A stretch of DNA of 64,000 nt from JAACFF01 sp963807975 (GTDB lineage: Bacteria; Chloroflexota; Anaerolineae; Promineifilales; Promineifilaceae): positions 310,001-374,000 of the forward strand of contig CAWEDV010000003.1 in assembly GCA_963807975.1 (NCBI GenBank). Reading direction: 5' to 3'. The notes under the pieces are model-generated. The model had not been told where the DNA came from and did not search any database. It saw only the letters and a list, made by a program, of their open reading frames with translations. A program made the translations under genes and the position numbers. This document shows, piece after piece, positions 61,146 to 64,000 of the stretch. Position 1 is the first letter of the stretch; each line of letters opens with the position of its first letter.

Positions 61146-62040
61146 GGTCTCCCTCCGACATGACTATTCGAGAGTAAATAATTATTGAACCCTCTGTCTT
61201 GCTTTATTACGTCTTAATGCTAATAGTAAATCACCTCCTCATTTTCAGGTTCTGTTGACAAATATAACCATATTGGCAGCATAATAGGTTCCACATTGGT
61301 CAAGAGCACGCCAACAGGATCACTAGGGTTGTCGATGTAATGCAACAGACCGGACAACATGGTTGTGATGGACTTTTCCAGTCATAATAGTGGTTTCAGC
61401 GGTAAAAGAGACGTCGAGCAGAACTTATTGGCTGCAAATGATGTTCGGAAATTACTTGGCTTTAGTAGTTTTCTGATGTCTTTCCTCCCTTGCCCATGAC
61501 CGCTGTGACCACGCGTGAAGAAAATTCTAGCTCCACCGTCTATTGTACCATAAGACGCGACTGCCATGAGGAGTATCGAATGTTCTTTATACGGCCCTGA
61601 CTTCACGCAACGAAAATGCCTAGAGCAAGATTAAACTTCCCCTTTTTCTAACATCTTTGCCCCACATTCCGCTGCCAAGGTCTCAACAATTTAAGTAAGA
61701 TAAATAGGTCAACTGAAACTACGTCAGAAAATCCCCATTTACTGTGGATTTGCCTCATCGAGCTCGAGCAGGGTCGTCCCGACGTTCTGAAAAAGGGCCT
61801 GAAGCACTTCACGAGAACATAAGTTCTATGGTAGAAAGCGATCAGTTATCACACCTTCACAATCGGAGCCGACCACTATCTCCCTTGGGCAGCGGTTGTT
61901 TAACAACCTGAATATCTCTCCGACACGGTATATCCAAAACCAGGGCACCATCCCAAAAAGAATCGGTGTCGATACCGGCAGAAAAAAATCAAAATCACAA
62001 CATAAACAACATCAACCAGCCTTACGAGTCAAAGTCTCAA
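61146..62040. other. Non-coding or decayed interval
   Basis: About 900 bases with no supported gene. Frames on both strands are short and show no family motifs. Noted items: a TTGACA at 61255 or so without a good -10 partner, a perfect 7-bp inverted repeat (GGTTGTT-T-AACAACC, 61894-61908) and a 16S-anti-SD-like TCACCTCCTC at 61231-61240. It lies between the lectin gene and pseudogene fragments. Confidence 0.5.
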
Positions 62041-62142
62041 TTAACTGCCAGACTTCACAGCATTTAGGCTCGGTGTTCGTTGTTGCAGCGCCTCATGTCC
62101 CATGAGCTCTAGAAAAGTCGCTGCCAGATCCAGGTTGGCGGA
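62041..62142 (-). pseudogene. Duplicated tail fragment of an alkaline-phosphatase-superfamily gene
   Basis: On the minus strand a frame reads NLDLAATFLELMGHEAL and stops at 62041. It resembles VLDLAPTFLGLMGHGAP near the end of the phosphodiesterase-like gene 500 bases away; about 36 of 44 bases match between 62088-62133 and 62608-62651. The similarity ends after GH. Confidence 0.5.
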
Positions 62143-62444
62143 TAGAGCCGCATCGCTTCCGCGATCACCATCTCTGTGTATCGCAATTGGTGCAGATCAC
62201 GCGCCTCCGGTTCTCGACTATCAAGCACCATTTTCAGCTCAGCCAGCAGTTTTTTTTACACTGCCGGATTCTGCGCTAGCAATTACCATATCCAGCCCAG
62301 ACAGTCCCCCAGAGTCTCATAATCGGTCACAGTTAACGGCAGCAGTTCGTCGCGCACCTCTTCGTCACTCATCGTCGATCCAGCGCAGTCTTTCACTTGC
62401 ATGAAGGCTGTCGTCAAATCGTTGTACTGAAATCTCGATCTTGA
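62110..62444 (-). pseudogene. Cytochrome P450 remnant
   Basis: On the minus strand one frame reads FMQVKDCAGSTMSDEEVRDE, then LLPLTVTDYETLGDCLGWIW. After a stop and a frame change it reads LAQNPAV, then KKLLAELKMVLDSREPEARD and LRYTEMVIAEAMRLYPPTW. These match the I-helix region (normally AGHETT, here TDYETL) and the K-helix ExxR and PPxW motifs of P450s of the CYP102/CYP110-like type. The haem-binding Cys region and the N-terminus are absent. Nonfunctional. Confidence 0.75.
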
Positions 62445-62538
62445 CAGCAGTCCCAGCGTCTTGCGCAAAAAAAATGGAATATGCCCACTAAGCTTGGCTG
62501 TAGAAACTTCGGAACGCTGCTGATTAGAACGGGGCACG

Positions 62539-63999
62539 CTATTCTTTTCCCTGCTCCGTCTCAATGAATGGCTGCAATAAATCGGTGCGCGGTTTCCCGG
62601 TCATTTCCAGTGGCGCGCCATGTCCCATGAGCCCCAAGAATGTTGGCGCCAGATCCAGCACCTCAATCCGGCCTATATTGCCCTTCGCTGCCACCGATGG
62701 ACCCGCCAGCGCAAAGAAACCGGTCAACTGCTCCTGGCTGTCCGGGCAGTAGTGGGGCCGGGGCTGAACCAACGTCGCCTGCGGGTGGTCAACTCGTTCC
62801 ATAAAATGGGGCACTGGTTCCCATTCCACGAAAAGATCAGGCAGAACTTGTGGCACATTTAGTCCAAACAGTTCGCGCGTCTTTGATACCTTGCGCACGG
62901 CGCGCTCTCCCGTCACCGGATCGATCAGCTGCATCAAGTCCGCTTCAATCTCTGCCAATAACGTTTCATATTCAATGCCGGGTTCCACAATGCCCTGCGG
63001 TTCTCGCCCGCGCAGATTGGCATAGACGAAGCTCGTATACAGTGACGGCACCGCAAATGCTTTGGTGCGGCTCCAATCTGTTGTGTCACGCAGCTGACCG
63101 GCTAACAGATTTTCCTGGGCTGCAGCCGGCAAGTAGCGGCTCAAGGCATGGCGCATCGATTGCGGCAGCAGTTTGCGTGCCAGGGCCAGCGGGCTAAACG
63201 TGGCTTTTTGCTGCTCTTTTTCGGCCGGCACATGGTATCCCAACTCGTGCAGAAATGATTCGATCAAGGTTCCGGTAGGGTATTCATCCTGAACTCCATA
63301 GAGGGAGACGATGGCTACATTGGCCTCGTCGGGCAAATCTTGCAGCAAACGACCGAACTGCCGGTCAATGGCTTGATAAATATCCCGAACAGCATGGCGC
63401 AGCTCTTGATCATCCTCGTACGCGCTATGCGTTAACGCTGCCTCTGGACGGTAGCGCCAAAAATAATGGCTGGCCGGATCCGAGTCACAGAAAAAGATCG
63501 CCGTCAGGTCATATTCGTCACGTTCAAGCAGCTGCGCACAAAGATCCCCTTTCTTCTCCACCCGTTTTATCAGATCACGCAGGACCTGCTTGTCATGGCT
63601 GGCACCTCGGCCCGGGTCGCTGTGAACGATAATCCGTGGCCCAAAAATACGCTGCACGTCCGTCAACAGCTCCGCTGGCTCCGTCAGCGGTTCTTCCTTG
63701 GACCCGTGGTGCGTGCCCCAATCGGCGATCTGCGCTCCCTGTAGACCGGGCACGGGCTCAATATCGGGGATGTCCATGACAAAAGCTTTCTGGTTATACG
63801 GCCTCAATTGTCTCCAGAATGGGGCTGCAGGCACTTCGCGCGGCATGACGTTTTTAAGATCATAGGTTCCGCGCTCAAGTTGCCGAAAGTAATAGTAGCC
63901 ATGGTCGGCACGTGAAATGCCGCTGAACATAGTCAGCGACAGACCATATTCGCAGATCAATTCTGGCCCGCCGGTCTGTCCCCAGCTGCCCCGATCCAT
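62539..63999 (-). CDS. Alkaline phosphatase superfamily protein (type I phosphodiesterase-like), 5' truncated by window edge
   Basis: C-terminal 486 residues of a larger protein; the start lies beyond the window. Visible family features are TAIFFCDSDPASHYFWRY (an Asp/His metal site), NVAIVSLYGVQDEYP, and the terminal DLAPTFLGLMGHGAP with GKPRTDLL, as in type I phosphodiesterase/nucleotide pyrophosphatase-like and sulfatase-like proteins. The usual SDHG metal motif reads SLYGVQD here, so a metal ligand may be lost. The substrate is unknown; phosphoester or sulfate ester cleavage or transfer is expected. The N-terminal nucleophile Thr/Ser is not in view. Confidence 0.72.
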   Translation of the reverse strand: MDRGSWGQTGGPELICEYGLSLTMFSGISRADHGYYYFRQLERGTYDLKNVMPREVPAAPFWRQLRPYNQKAFVMDIPDIEPVPGLQGAQIADWGTHHGSKEEPLTEPAELLTDVQRIFGPRIIVHSDPGRGASHDKQVLRDLIKRVEKKGDLCAQLLERDEYDLTAIFFCDSDPASHYFWRYRPEAALTHSAYEDDQELRHAVRDIYQAIDRQFGRLLQDLPDEANVAIVSLYGVQDEYPTGTLIESFLHELGYHVPAEKEQQKATFSPLALARKLLPQSMRHALSRYLPAAAQENLLAGQLRDTTDWSRTKAFAVPSLYTSFVYANLRGREPQGIVEPGIEYETLLAEIEADLMQLIDPVTGERAVRKVSKTRELFGLNVPQVLPDLFVEWEPVPHFMERVDHPQATLVQPRPHYCPDSQEQLTGFFALAGPSVAAKGNIGRIEVLDLAPTFLGLMGHGAPLEMTGKPRTDLLQPFIETEQGKE

Positions 64000-64000
64000 A

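Noticed and set aside
61231..61240. TCACCTCCTC, identical to the 16S rRNA anti-Shine-Dalgarno core
   Set aside because: Only ten bases match; surrounding sequence is unlike 16S rRNA. On the other strand it would be a perfect Shine-Dalgarno, but no reading frame follows.
61382..61606. 74-codon minus-strand frame in the decay zone
   Set aside because: No family motif, no ribosome binding site and neighbouring sequence is non-coding.
62102..62404. 100-codon plus-strand frame over the P450 remnant
   Set aside because: The opposite strand carries recognisable P450 motifs; this frame is serine/proline-rich shadow.
1..64000. CRISPR arrays, tRNA/rRNA genes, prophage or defence systems
   Set aside because: No regularly spaced repeats, cloverleaf sequences, phage structural genes or known defence genes were noticed on either strand; a computational scan would be needed to exclude small RNAs.

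Overview
The window looks like a chromosomal segment of an uncultured or lightly studied Chloroflexota bacterium (Anaerolineae-type). The clues are a set of large ArnT/PMT-like membrane glycosyltransferases with C-terminal beta-sandwich modules, a PHA regulator/phasin pair, an infC-rpmI-rplT operon, and a large exopolysaccharide locus with no outer-membrane exporter. This assignment is inference from gene content; no rRNA or tRNA gene was seen.

Layout. (1) 1-8.3 kb: 3' end of prephenate dehydratase, a 929-aa GT39-like protein, a DUF952 protein, a nucleoside phosphorylase, an Eis-like acetyltransferase, a TrmA/RlmD-type RNA methyltransferase homologue lacking the nucleophilic Cys, a CPBP membrane protease and a small SWIM zinc-finger protein. 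(2) 8.3-14.7 kb: a three-gene GT39-like operon ending at an intrinsic terminator. (3) 14.8-16.3 kb: infC-rpmI-rplT, with an apparent AUU start on infC, a promoter, a leader hairpin and an internal attenuator-like hairpin. (4) 16.4-22 kb: a fifth GT39-like gene with a small membrane protein, a SAM methyltransferase, and an ECF sigma / anti-sigma / bactofilin-like operon. (5) 22.2-27.6 kb: fmt-panE, a CoxG-like protein, PhaR-like regulator, phasin, an HTH protein with a duplicated novel domain, and an SCP2-like protein. (6) 27.7-47.2 kb: a Wzx/Wzy-type exopolysaccharide locus with several glycosyltransferases, Wzz, TPR protein, flippase, sulfotransferase, polymerase, heparinase II/III-like protein, nucleotide-sugar dehydrogenase, initiating phosphoglycosyltransferase and an O-antigen ligase family protein. 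(7) 47.3-59.2 kb: SCP2-like protein, iron alcohol dehydrogenase, patatin, two proton-antiporter/complex-I-like membrane proteins, tyrA, dnaE, FkbM methyltransferase and a DPM-like glycosyltransferase. (8) 59.2-62.5 kb: a decay zone with IS3 and IS1182 transposase remnants, a secreted C-type lectin gene whose 3' end carries a 40-bp tandem duplication, and a cytochrome P450 remnant. (9) 62.5-64 kb: a truncated alkaline-phosphatase-superfamily gene running off the end.

Main points of interest: the combination of sulfotransferase, uronate-forming dehydrogenase and uronate-lyase-like protein suggests a sulfated, glycosaminoglycan-like exopolymer; several promoters lie so close to start codons that leaderless transcripts are predicted; the RNA methyltransferase homologue has lost catalytic residues; the PhaR-like regulator shares a C-terminal coiled-coil module with the neighbouring phasin; and an unrecognised 57-residue domain is duplicated in the HTH protein. 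No CRISPR array, prophage or obvious defence island was found.
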